Assembly (NCBI GenBank): GCA_002395965.1
Contig: DGVT01000125.1
Span: 1 to 23,262, forward strand
Length of the DNA stretch: 23,262 nucleotides
Direction: 5' to 3'
Source of the DNA: Porphyromonadaceae bacterium UBA4277
GTDB lineage: Bacteria > Bacteroidota > Bacteroidia > Bacteroidales > Muribaculaceae
Positions within the stretch are counted from its first letter, which is position 1; every line of letters starts with the position of its first letter. The notes under the pieces are model-generated. The model was not told the DNA's origin and searched no databases. It saw only the letters and a program-made list of their open reading frames with translations. This document shows positions 7,243 through 15,870 of the stretch, one piece after another. Made by a program: the position numbers and the translations under genes.

Positions 7243-10200
7243 TTATTTAACTACAACCTTGTTGCCATTTACAATGTAGATGCCGGCTGCAAGGCCGTCG
7301 ATGGTTGTTTCGCCACTTTCAACATCGCGCTGGGCCACTATGCGGCCATTGACGTCAGCCACGGTAATGGGCATTGCCTTGGATGCATTGATGAGTATGC
7401 AGCCTTGACTGCCGACGATAACCAGCTGATTGCTTTCCAAATCATCGATGTCGGTGACAATGTTTTCGGCATTTGCTACCCAGTTGAGATAGAACTCGCT
7501 TGTACCCACACCATTATTGTAGCTGTAAGTCTCAGTGCCGCTCTTGCTGCCTTCTGACGACTCCTCAAGCACTACGATGGTACCGATAACCTTGTCGGCA
7601 GTCAGTCCATAGTCTTCGGCACGGGAATTGCTGAACCTGCCTCGGGTGCCTTCAAACGGTGTCTCGTTCCATAATACTTTTGTTTGGTCGAAGCCGTCGG
7701 CCGTGAGCGTCTGTGCGCCTTGGGTCGAGCCTTGGTAGCTGGTGCGACCATTCTCGTCGGTGTCCTCGTTGCACACCATAGTGTCGAGGAAGTAGCCGCC
7801 GTTGGCCACGTCTTTAAGTTGGAAATAGAACATGTTTTTCCCGTTCACTACCGCTCCGTTGGCGACGATGGTGCGCCCGTTGTTCTCATCTTTAAGATTG
7901 GTGAGCACTGCGCTGTTACAGCCGCTAAGGTCTATGCCGTTGATGTGGTTGTTCTTAAATTGCATGTCGGCAAGACTGCTGTGCGAGCTGCCCATCTTGA
8001 TGTGGAACAGGTTGTTGCTGTTGGCGTGCAGGGTCTGGATGCCAGTGGCGCCGTGGAAGTCGAGTTCGCGGATTTTGTTGTTATCGCAGTCGAAGTATTG
8101 CATGGCAGTGTTGCCGCCCACGAGCAGGTCACGCACCAGGTTGTTGTGCAGGTCGAGGTGGGTCATGCCGGTGCTAGTGCCCGGCACAAGGGCTACAATC
8201 TGGTTGTTGTAGCAGTCAAGCCAGTGCATGTTCTGCAACGTTGAGACATCGAGCGTGGTGAGCAGGTTGTCGTTGACTCGGAGTGTATCCATTGCTGCAC
8301 ACTGACTCACCGTGAGTTCGCCAGGCAGGTTGCAGTTAAAGGCCAGCAGCGATTCTAGGTTGGTGTTTGCCAAGACGTTGAAGTTGTTAGATCCAAACAG
8401 GCCGTTGTTATGTACGTGCAGATACTTCAGTGCCGTGCAGTCGTCAAGTCCGCTTATGCTTGGCAGCGACGGGTCGTTGTCGGCATAGAGTTTCTCCAGC
8501 ATCGGGTTGTCGGCCACCTTGAGGGTGGTGAGGTCGGGCAGGTCGTTGGCATCGACGTAGGTGAGCCGGTCGTTGTTCTCGATATCTACATACTTCAGCT
8601 TGGTGTTGCCACTCACCTTGAGCTCCGACAGGTGGTTGCCGCTCACGTCCAGGTGCTCGAGGTTTGCGCCGTTGGCGGGACGCACAGCGTAGTAGCCGCT
8701 GTTGCTCACGTCATACCACTTCACAGGGTTGGGGTAGTAGTTTGTTCCGCCCTCTACGCCATCGGCATCTTTATAATAAACAGTTCCGGTTAGTGTTCCA
8801 TCAGTGTTGGTTTTATAAGCAGTGCGAGAATAGGTTACTACGGTGCCCGAGATGCTGATATTCCCGCGTTCTGTCAGATTGTCAGGGTTGGACGATGTTC
8901 CGGCATCGCGCATCAGCCAACAGTCGCCATACATCCCCCGGGCGGTGATGGTGTGCAGGTAGGGTGACGTGCGCACGCCTAATGACTGCATGTTGTTGTC
9001 GTCGGCATGGAACTCTTCGAGCTTGCCGCACGTCTGCAGCCACACAAAGTGGTGACGGGTGCTGCCGTTGGCAGGCGACTTGGTCATACTTGTATTTGTT
9101 GTAGAATACCATCCGCCAGTGCCATATTCCCATCCTGGGCACATATACCACCATCCTGCAGCCGTATTGTGGATGTTGGTGCTGCTGATGTCAAGGTATT
9201 TCAACTCAACATTGTAGTTAAGGTCGAGATGGAAAAGTCCGGTAGTGTCGCGAAGGTCGATGTCGCGAAGGTCGAAAGCACGATGGGTGATGGCTTCGTT
9301 GGCATCGAGTGTGGCTTGCGTGGATGCCGGGCAACTGATGCCGATAGGGGTGCTCTTGTCGTGATACTTGCGCAGTAGGTCGGCTTTGCGCAGGCGCATG
9401 GCAGCTTTCTCGGCATCGGTGGTGGCGAGGGGCAAGAGCACATTGTTGTGGCTCACATCGAGGTATTCGAGCAGCGTGTTGCGGTACAGGTGCACCGAGT
9501 CGGCAATCTCGTTATAGCTCAGGTCGAGATGCTTGAGTCCGGTGAGGTGCTCAAGGCTCGACTTTCCAGTCACATAGCTTGCCCGGCGCAAGTTGGTGCC
9601 GCTACCTACGTCGTAGTTCGAGTTGGTGAACGTGGTGAACTTGTTGTGACTTCCGTTAAGGGTGGTCACAGCCGTGAGTCCTTGAAGTGCAGCATTGGCA
9701 CCAATCTGGTTGAATGAGCTGTTGCTCAGGTCGATAGTTTCGAGTGCGGTGTTGCCCAGCAGATATAGTCCGCTGCCGTCGCTCATGGTTGTGCCGGCGG
9801 TGGTACAGGTCAGGTTGTTGTTGCCGTGCAGCTCAAGTGTGGTCATGCTTGGGTTGTCACCGATCATCAGTGCCGACAAGCCTGTATTCTCAGCCTTGAA
9901 GCTCGTAATGCCGTTGTTGCCAAGGTCAAGTCCCTTGAGCGGTCCTGCACTGGTAGCGGTAAGCTCCACGTCACCGCCCAGCCCGTTCTGCTCGGCATAG
10001 AGGAATTGCACTCCGGGGTCGGCACCGCTCATGTCGATGCTTGTGAGCGCGTTCTTGTTGAGTTTTAGCGAGGTGTAGGTACTGTGGCCAAATGCAGGAA
10101 CGCTTGTGAAGCCGTTGCCGTCGAAATTCATCATCTCGAGCGCAGTGCAGTCGGTCAGTCCGGTAAATAGGCCGTCGATATTGTCGTTGTTCCGACCAAT

Positions 10201-11823
10201 GTTGGTCAGGTTGAGTGTTACAAGCCCCTGGTCGCCGGTTAGGTCGATTGATGACAGCAGGGGCGAGTCGTTGATTGTGAGTGTGGTGAGGCTGTATCGC
10301 GAGCTTCCGCTCGGGAGGTTATAGTTGCCTGCTGCCTTAAAGGTCTTCAGTGCAGTAAATCCTGAGAGTGATGGTGTTGCTAAAGTTGCGCGACTCAGAT
10401 CCAGATACTCCAATGTTCCCTTTGATGCAGCAAGGTTGGTTATGAAAGTGCTGGTAGCCAGGTCCACGTCGGTAAATTCCACATGTTTGAGCTTGGCAAG
10501 GGTATTTAAGCCCACGAGTTTACCGCCGCTGGTGGCTGTGGCACTCTGAAGGCTGGTGTTCTTATTGAGAATCAGTGTTTCAAGATTGTTTTTCCCTGTC
10601 AGAGTCAGTGAAGATAATGTTGAAGCGTTTTTGCTCACATCAAGGTAAGTGACCGATGCCGGAAAACTAAAACTGCTGGTAATTGCGCAATTCGCAATTT
10701 CGAGGTGTTCAAGTTTTGTGCAGTTGGTCAAATTTGATATTGAAGCAAGTGGAGTGTTTTTAGAAACAATAAGCTTTTTAAGATTTGGGAATGTGCCAAC
10801 ACCTATCGCGTTGAAGTTACAGTCATTCAAATAAAGTTCCGTCATGCCTGTACAATCACGAATATAAATGCGTCCATTCCCTGTGACTTGCGATGCGTTG
10901 GTGTAAGTAGTAGATAGGCCGTTGTTATGGCTCAAGTCCAAAACTTCAATATTGGGATTTGATTGAAGATTAGTCCATGTGAGTGAGTTGTTGCTGGCGA
11001 TGAGTGTCTGCAGGTTGGTGAAGTTGGCGATGCCTGCCAAGGTGGTGATGCCGCGGCCGCTCACGTCGAGGTAGGTGATTGCCGATGGCGCAAACACATC
11101 GCCGTCGCTAATGCCGAGCTGTGAGGCGATGCCGGCGCGGAAGTTGTCGTCGGTATAGCCGTTGCCGGAGCTAAGATTTGTCATCTGTGTAGCTAATCCA
11201 CCGGTAGTGTAGTAACCGCCCAAGTAATAGGTAAACATGCCTGCTTCTTTGCCTGCATTGTCATAGAAGTGAATTTGTTGCGGTGTGTCGTTCCAACCGG
11301 TGAAACTGAGGTCGGCATAGACTTTGTTGCCTGCACCATCAATGCCTATATAAGTCATGCTGTGCTCTTCGTAATGGCCGTTGTGCACAATTTGGCTCTT
11401 AAGGTTGTTTGTATCCCAGGAGGGAGGACAGGCGAAGTAAGCCACTTTTCCTGATTGATAAGTCCCGGCAGGCATTGTGGGCAAAGCCTTGCCCGCGCCA
11501 TCATAGACGAAAGTGGCAACGCCGTCAACGCCCGACACGTCGGTAATGTCGCCGGTTTGCAAGTTGCCGTTCATGTTGAAAATCAGGTTGATGGTGTTGG
11601 CATCTTCAACGGTCATTGTCCAGTAGCCGTTGGCATCTTTTTCGGTGAACTGGGTGCCGGGCCAGGCGCCCGTGAGCTTGGTGGCACCATCTCCGCTGCC
11701 GGTATAGGCATAGAGATGCGGTGCCGTGCCGCCTTTCATCACCTTGACGGTGATGTCGGCCCTTGCCATTGCAGTGCCCAAAACTGTTAAGAGCACTGCC
11801 ATAGTTAGTCTAAATTGTTTCAT
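7243..11823 (-). CDS. Very large secreted LRR protein with starch-binding-like N-terminal module and T9SS-like tail
   Basis: A 1526-residue exported protein. The signal peptide is about residues 1-22 (MKQFRLTMAVLLTVLGTAMA then RA). Residues about 23-110 look like a CBM26-type starch-binding module: YAYTGSG, GAWPGTQFT, NGYWTMTV, INLIFN, NLQTGDI. Residues about 125-205 hold a second beta-rich module with CPPSWDTNN and GWNDTPQQIHFYDN. LRRs then run from about 248 to 1340, including LDVSGRGIT and L-x-LDLSHNN type units, interrupted by a tryptophan/tyrosine-rich segment coded near 8665-9180. The end, GIYIVNGNKVVVK, preceded by ITVADVNGRIVAQ, fits a type A T9SS C-terminal domain, so secretion across the outer membrane and surface anchoring are expected. 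The gene begins 58 bases after the upstream amidase gene with no terminator between, so co-transcription is likely. Ligand is not known. Confidence 0.87.
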   Translation of the reverse strand: MKQFRLTMAVLLTVLGTAMARADITVKVMKGGTAPHLYAYTGSGDGATKLTGAWPGTQFTEKDANGYWTMTVEDANTINLIFNMNGNLQTGDITDVSGVDGVATFVYDGAGKALPTMPAGTYQSGKVAYFACPPSWDTNNLKSQIVHNGHYEEHSMTYIGIDGAGNKVYADLSFTGWNDTPQQIHFYDNAGKEAGMFTYYLGGYYTTGGLATQMTNLSSGNGYTDDNFRAGIASQLGISDGDVFAPSAITYLDVSGRGITTLAGIANFTNLQTLIASNNSLTWTNLQSNPNIEVLDLSHNNGLSTTYTNASQVTGNGRIYIRDCTGMTELYLNDCNFNAIGVGTFPNLKKLIVSKNTPLASISNLTNCTKLEHLEIANCAITSSFSFPASVTYLDVSKNASTLSSLTLTGKNNLETLILNKNTSLQSATATSGGKLVGLNTLAKLKHVEFTDVDLATSTFITNLAASKGTLEYLDLSRATLATPSLSGFTALKTFKAAGNYNLPSGSSRYSLTTLTINDSPLLSSIDLTGDQGLVTLNLTNIGRNNDNIDGLFTGLTDCTALEMMNFDGNGFTSVPAFGHSTYTSLKLNKNALTSIDMSGADPGVQFLYAEQNGLGGDVELTATSAGPLKGLDLGNNGITSFKAENTGLSALMIGDNPSMTTLELHGNNNLTCTTAGTTMSDGSGLYLLGNTALETIDLSNSSFNQIGANAALQGLTAVTTLNGSHNKFTTFTNSNYDVGSGTNLRRASYVTGKSSLEHLTGLKHLDLSYNEIADSVHLYRNTLLEYLDVSHNNVLLPLATTDAEKAAMRLRKADLLRKYHDKSTPIGISCPASTQATLDANEAITHRAFDLRDIDLRDTTGLFHLDLNYNVELKYLDISSTNIHNTAAGWWYMCPGWEYGTGGWYSTTNTSMTKSPANGSTRHHFVWLQTCGKLEEFHADDNNMQSLGVRTSPYLHTITARGMYGDCWLMRDAGTSSNPDNLTERGNISISGTVVTYSRTAYKTNTDGTLTGTVYYKDADGVEGGTNYYPNPVKWYDVSNSGYYAVRPANGANLEHLDVSGNHLSELKVSGNTKLKYVDIENNDRLTYVDANDLPDLTTLKVADNPMLEKLYADNDPSLPSISGLDDCTALKYLHVHNNGLFGSNNFNVLANTNLESLLAFNCNLPGELTVSQCAAMDTLRVNDNLLTTLDVSTLQNMHWLDCYNNQIVALVPGTSTGMTHLDLHNNLVRDLLVGGNTAMQYFDCDNNKIRELDFHGATGIQTLHANSNNLFHIKMGSSHSSLADMQFKNNHINGIDLSGCNSAVLTNLKDENNGRTIVANGAVVNGKNMFYFQLKDVANGGYFLDTMVCNEDTDENGRTSYQGSTQGAQTLTADGFDQTKVLWNETPFEGTRGRFSNSRAEDYGLTADKVIGTIVVLEESSEGSKSGTETYSYNNGVGTSEFYLNWVANAENIVTDIDDLESNQLVIVGSQGCILINASKAMPITVADVNGRIVAQRDVESGETTIDGLAAGIYIVNGNKVVVK

Positions 11824-11881
11824 GTCGATTATAGTTTTTTATAAAGTTAAAGTTTTTGTCGTGATAGTAACTTCAAAGTGC

Positions 11882-14800
11882 TTAATTGCTCAGTATTATC
11901 TTGATTACCTCGTTCACGTCGTCGATATCAACGAAGTTGGCACCGTCCACGTCGGCATTGCCGCGGTAGTCGTCCTGAGTGGTTTTTCCGAGGATGATGC
12001 TTATGAGTGCATTTACATCATCGATATCTACGGTGCCGTCATCGTTCACGTCGCCTCGCTGTGGCCTGTCGAGCTTCGTTATCGTCAGGGCAGCCTTTGC
12101 TGGTGTGGTGCTGGTATTGTTGGTGGTGGGTATGGAATATACCCCTAAGTTCCCTCCGGCCACAAGCAGGTTGCCGCCCCAGTCAAATGCCATCTGATAT
12201 ACGCCTCGTGGTGAGCGTCCCTGTGCCACAGATGTGCAACCGCTGTCCTTGGCGTCGGCATCATAGGTGTAGGCCTTGGTGAGCACGGGCTTGGGTTGTC
12301 CGTTAGCATCTTTCTGCCAGTCGATGTTGTAGAAATTGAGTATGCCCTGACTATCGGCAATCACCAGCATCGAGGCATCGTTGTTGATGGCAAAACCTCC
12401 TCCGCTACATCCATCCAGGTCAATGGCAAGGTTGCTGTTGGTGGCATAGGTCCAGTAGTCGCTTCGGTCGGGGTTGATGTAGCGCAGGGCCGGGTGGTTG
12501 TCGGCGGCCGAGCTGGAGCTGATGGTGTTGCTCAGGTTTCCGTCGGTGGTGTAGAGGTTTTCCGATAGCCACAGTCCGCCGTCGGGCATGGCCCAGAGGT
12601 TCACGTTGCTGTATTTGAGGCGGGTTTTTTCGTGCACGGCCGTGGGTGCCGTTTCCCACGTCCAGGGCAGTGCTCCATTCTCGTCGAGTTTGCTTCCCAA
12701 GTCGTAGAGATAAGTCTGCTGGTCCATGTCTTCGCACGAAGCGTAGATTTTTGTGTCAGTTCCATTTCCTGTGATGCTCACACCGCTCACCGAGCTGCCG
12801 GTGTTCGCGCCGTTGAAGACGAACAGCCCGTCGCCATCGCGAGTGCCAGCAAAGAGTTGCTTGAAGCATCCTGCATTGCTCAGTTCGTCGGGTCGTGCTA
12901 TGTAGATTCCCGAGTGTGTGTCGCCGAAGTCGGGCACATAGAGCCTTCCCTCGCCATCCACGGCCATGCGCTCGTTGCGACGGAAGGTCTCGCCGCCGTT
13001 GTAGGGCGTGTCGTTTTCGCGTTGCCACATCGGGTCGTAGCGGTAGATGCCGTTGGCACTGTTGCCGTAGCCCACCAGGTTGCCCACATAGATGCTGCCG
13101 AAGTAGTCGCTCTCGGGGCTGCGGTCGATGGCCACGGTGGCATGGCTGTAGGCATACTGTGCATCGCTCTTTGAGCCGTTGAGTCGCCGCATGGCGGTGA
13201 TGTCGCGTCCGTGCAGCGTCACTGCCCAGTTCATGACACATCCCACCTCGCCCGGAATGTCTTTGGCCGGGATGTAAACTTCGTTTTCTCCGGTGGCTAT
13301 ACTGTCGATGGCGATGCGTCCCTTTTCGGCGCCGGTCTTGGCATCGGTGAACACTATTTCGCCTTCGGTGGCATCGTTGTTGGCATTAAATCTAATCACA
13401 TAGCTGCCATCACGGTTGACTGTGCGGTCAAGGTTGTAGGCAAAGATGCCGATTTCGCGGCCTATGGGCTGTTCGGGCATTGGCACCTGTGCATTCCACC
13501 TGCTCAGGCGGTTGCCGCGCAGCAAGTAGAGCGACAGCGTGCCATCGGTTGCCCCTCCGGCAGCATGTGCTGTGGCGACAGTGGGCGGTAGTGTGGTGCC
13601 TGTGGCGTTAACGACTTGAGCCGTTGCCACTCCGCCGGTGATGTCGTGCAAGGCAATGCCGGTGTTGCTGCCATTGCTGCTGCTGGGGGCGACCAGCAAC
13701 TTCCGGCCTCCCACGGCCACTACGCTTGCTCCGGTAGGGGCAAGGTCGTTGCCGGGCAGGTGTCCTAACTCTTTGTGAGCCATATATTCCAGCGTGTTGA
13801 GCCTGAGCTCTAACGGCGTTATGAGCGAGCCATCGACGATGAACTGGTCGTCGCGTCTGGGCGATGGCAGCAGCTGGAAGTCTTCGCCATAGGCCACTGC
13901 GCTGGTGCCGGCGCGGTTGGCACTCACGGTGTAGTCGTAGTTTGCCTTAGTGCGAGCCTGGACAAGTGCACCATTGCGCACCACATAGGTGACATAGCGT
14001 ATTTGCCGCGAGGCGCCGGTGGTGACACATGGCACGAGCATCTGGCCGTGGGTGGATGAGCCGTTGTAGGCTATCGAGTTGCCTACGTCGGCATTATACC
14101 ATCGTCCCGACTTCAGCTCTCCGTCGGGCGATGTGAACCACAGTGCCGGCGCGTCGTTCAGCGTGTTCCATTTATACACGCGGAAAGTGCCGGCGGTGGT
14201 GTTATACACCGTCTCCTCCTGGTTGCAGCCAATGAGCACACCGTCGGAGGTGAATGCAATGTCAGAGAGGGTGTAACGGTGTGAGCCATTGGTGGGGACG
14301 GTGAGTCCGGCAGTGCTCACTGTGCCGGTCACTGTGTGCGTGTCGGGGTCGATGCGCACGATGGTGGGTGTGTGCGTGGCATCGTCATCGACGGCAAGCA
14401 CGATGAGCTCGCCGTCGTGCTCGAGCACACGTCGCACGGTTTTTCCGGCCAGCTCGGCAATCTCTTGGTCGGTATATTCGGCAGTGACAACCGGCGCGAA
14501 GTCGCTGATGCCTATATCGGTAGCCGTGCCGGCAGTGGTATAGAGCAATGGGTAGGTGGTCTCGCCTGCTGCGATGGTGTAGGGCCCGCTGTGAGTGATA
14601 TTGGCGTAGCCCTGTGCTTTGACGTCGATGTAGTAGTCGTTACCGGGTTGCAGATTGCTGAACACAAACACTCCGTTGTAGTTCTGGTCGGTGCAATAGG
14701 CGTCAACAAAGGTGTCGCCGCGGTAAAGTGTCACCATGGCTCCGTTGATGGGGGCATAGGCATCGCGTGTGCCCGAGCGGTAGGTGTAGCCGCTGCTGGA

Positions 14801-15661
14801 CAGTGGCTGTGCCGAGTCTTTCACGCTTCCCATGATGTAGCCGGTGCTTTCATTCTGAAGGTGAAAATACTGTGCGATGCCTCTTGCCAGACGCAAGCCC
14901 TCTTGCCGGCAGTAGTCTTCGTTGAGCGCGCGGTGACGGGCCGGTGCGTAGTCGTGGAAGAAGCCCTCCACGAGCAGCCCCGGTACTCCATGCTTGAGCA
15001 CTCCCAGATAGCCATAATAGGTCGTGCCGTTGTTGGTGGTGTTAGAACCGCTGCCGTAGAAGCTCACGTCGCCGCGAATGTAGGTGTTTGTGCGTGAGTA
15101 GCTACTCATCATTTCCACCTGGTCTTCCCAGTGTGTGCCCCACAAGGTGGTGGACATCACGTCGCTGCCGGTCACAGCCGGGTTGCCTGTGGTGCCACGG
15201 TAGAGGAAGAGGGGGTAGTTGCTGGTGTTGGTCGTGCTGGAGCCGGTGGCGTTGGAGTGAATCGAAATGAACATGTCGTAGTTGCCCACTTCCACTTCTC
15301 GGGCAATCTCGGAGAGGTTGCGGTTGTAGGCCGTGGCATCGCTGCCACTGCTTGTGTAGGGGTAGGGGCCGTTGTTCCAGCGCGACAAGGTGATGTTAGT
15401 CTCTTCACATCCCATCCTCACGAGTGCGTCATGCAGCTCGATGCCTTTCCACAGGTTGGTGTTGCTCTCGTAGAAGCCACAAGTGTCGGGGCGGCCGGTC
15501 GCCGAGAGGTTGGGGTAGGGAATGGTGGGGTATGGTCGGTCGTTGGGTCCCCAGCTGCCGTGGCCGGGGTTGATATATACACGCACGTCGTCGGTGCCGA
15601 CGGCCATTGCCATGGCTGCGGTGATGGCGCACAGGGCTGAGATTATGTTGCGTGAAGCCAT
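11882..15661 (-). CDS. Secreted N-acetylmuramoyl-L-alanine amidase-like protein, two propeller-like regions, dockerin-like tail
   Basis: A 1259-residue exported protein. After a signal peptide (about 1-22), residues 26-265 have the Amidase_3 zinc hydrolase pattern: NPGHG (H34), FYESNTNL (E65), FISIHSNA (H135) and LLVEGFF (catalytic E about 232). Such enzymes cut the bond between MurNAc and the stem peptide of peptidoglycan, but a different substrate is possible because the segment between H34 and E65 (PNDRP...GRPDTCGF) is unlike that of standard AmiC. Residues about 274-375 form a carboxypeptidase-regulatory-like beta domain. A propeller-like region runs from about 410 to 725, and a second from about 735 to 1180 (AVDGEGRLYVPDFGD, AFDWGGNLLVAGG). 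The last 57 or so residues carry two dockerin-like calcium loops (DVNDDGTVDIDDV, DVDGANFVDIDDV). It is a paralogue of the next upstream gene, which lacks the second propeller. Confidence 0.86.
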   Translation of the reverse strand: MASRNIISALCAITAAMAMAVGTDDVRVYINPGHGSWGPNDRPYPTIPYPNLSATGRPDTCGFYESNTNLWKGIELHDALVRMGCEETNITLSRWNNGPYPYTSSGSDATAYNRNLSEIAREVEVGNYDMFISIHSNATGSSTTNTSNYPLFLYRGTTGNPAVTGSDVMSTTLWGTHWEDQVEMMSSYSRTNTYIRGDVSFYGSGSNTTNNGTTYYGYLGVLKHGVPGLLVEGFFHDYAPARHRALNEDYCRQEGLRLARGIAQYFHLQNESTGYIMGSVKDSAQPLSSSGYTYRSGTRDAYAPINGAMVTLYRGDTFVDAYCTDQNYNGVFVFSNLQPGNDYYIDVKAQGYANITHSGPYTIAAGETTYPLLYTTAGTATDIGISDFAPVVTAEYTDQEIAELAGKTVRRVLEHDGELIVLAVDDDATHTPTIVRIDPDTHTVTGTVSTAGLTVPTNGSHRYTLSDIAFTSDGVLIGCNQEETVYNTTAGTFRVYKWNTLNDAPALWFTSPDGELKSGRWYNADVGNSIAYNGSSTHGQMLVPCVTTGASRQIRYVTYVVRNGALVQARTKANYDYTVSANRAGTSAVAYGEDFQLLPSPRRDDQFIVDGSLITPLELRLNTLEYMAHKELGHLPGNDLAPTGASVVAVGGRKLLVAPSSSNGSNTGIALHDITGGVATAQVVNATGTTLPPTVATAHAAGGATDGTLSLYLLRGNRLSRWNAQVPMPEQPIGREIGIFAYNLDRTVNRDGSYVIRFNANNDATEGEIVFTDAKTGAEKGRIAIDSIATGENEVYIPAKDIPGEVGCVMNWAVTLHGRDITAMRRLNGSKSDAQYAYSHATVAIDRSPESDYFGSIYVGNLVGYGNSANGIYRYDPMWQRENDTPYNGGETFRRNERMAVDGEGRLYVPDFGDTHSGIYIARPDELSNAGCFKQLFAGTRDGDGLFVFNGANTGSSVSGVSITGNGTDTKIYASCEDMDQQTYLYDLGSKLDENGALPWTWETAPTAVHEKTRLKYSNVNLWAMPDGGLWLSENLYTTDGNLSNTISSSSAADNHPALRYINPDRSDYWTYATNSNLAIDLDGCSGGGFAINNDASMLVIADSQGILNFYNIDWQKDANGQPKPVLTKAYTYDADAKDSGCTSVAQGRSPRGVYQMAFDWGGNLLVAGGNLGVYSIPTTNNTSTTPAKAALTITKLDRPQRGDVNDDGTVDIDDVNALISIILGKTTQDDYRGNADVDGANFVDIDDVNEVIKIILSN

Positions 15662-15691
15662 ATTATAATAATAGTTTGATTATTTTGCTGG

Positions 15692-15699
15692 CAAATATA
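15692..15699 (-). promoter_or_regulatory. -7 box for the 1259-residue amidase gene
   Basis: The minus strand reads TATATTTG, a full match to TAnnTTTG, 30 bases before the ATG at 15661, in a very A+T-rich stretch that also holds the palindrome-like attattataataat. A -33 TTG at proper spacing is not evident. Confidence 0.5.
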
Positions 15700-15762
15700 T
15701 AAAATATTATTATAATAATGTGTGTTTTGGTGGCAAAATTCAATAAAAAAATAAAGTTGATG

Positions 15763-15816
15763 CAAAAAATAGCAAAGAAAGAGTGCGCCGGAATTCCAGC
15801 GCACTCTTTCTTTGCT
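15763..15816 (-). terminator. Strong rho-independent terminator after the 822-residue amidase gene
   Basis: A perfect 18-base stem (agcaaagaaagagtgcgc at 15771-15788, its complement at 15799-15816) has a 10-base loop, and the minus-strand transcript then reads ATTTTTTGC. It ends the propeller-amidase transcript and lies 55 bases after the stop at 15871. A smaller stem ttgccaag/cttggcaa at 15827-15847 lies between the stop and this terminator. Confidence 0.92.
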
Positions 15817-15870
15817 CATAGGTTTTTTGCCAAGAGTTGCTTGGCAATGCTTAACGGTTTGTGGCTACGA

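Noticed and set aside
11824..11881. Promoter in the 58-base gap before the 1526-residue LRR gene
   Set aside because: TAACTTTA is only a partial -7 match and no TTG lies at the correct distance. Read-through from the amidase gene is the simpler explanation.
14336..15097. 253-codon open frame on the plus strand
   Set aside because: It lies wholly inside the large amidase gene on the other strand, which has clear catalytic motifs. The translated protein is low in recognisable motifs and the frame is explained by codon bias of the real gene.
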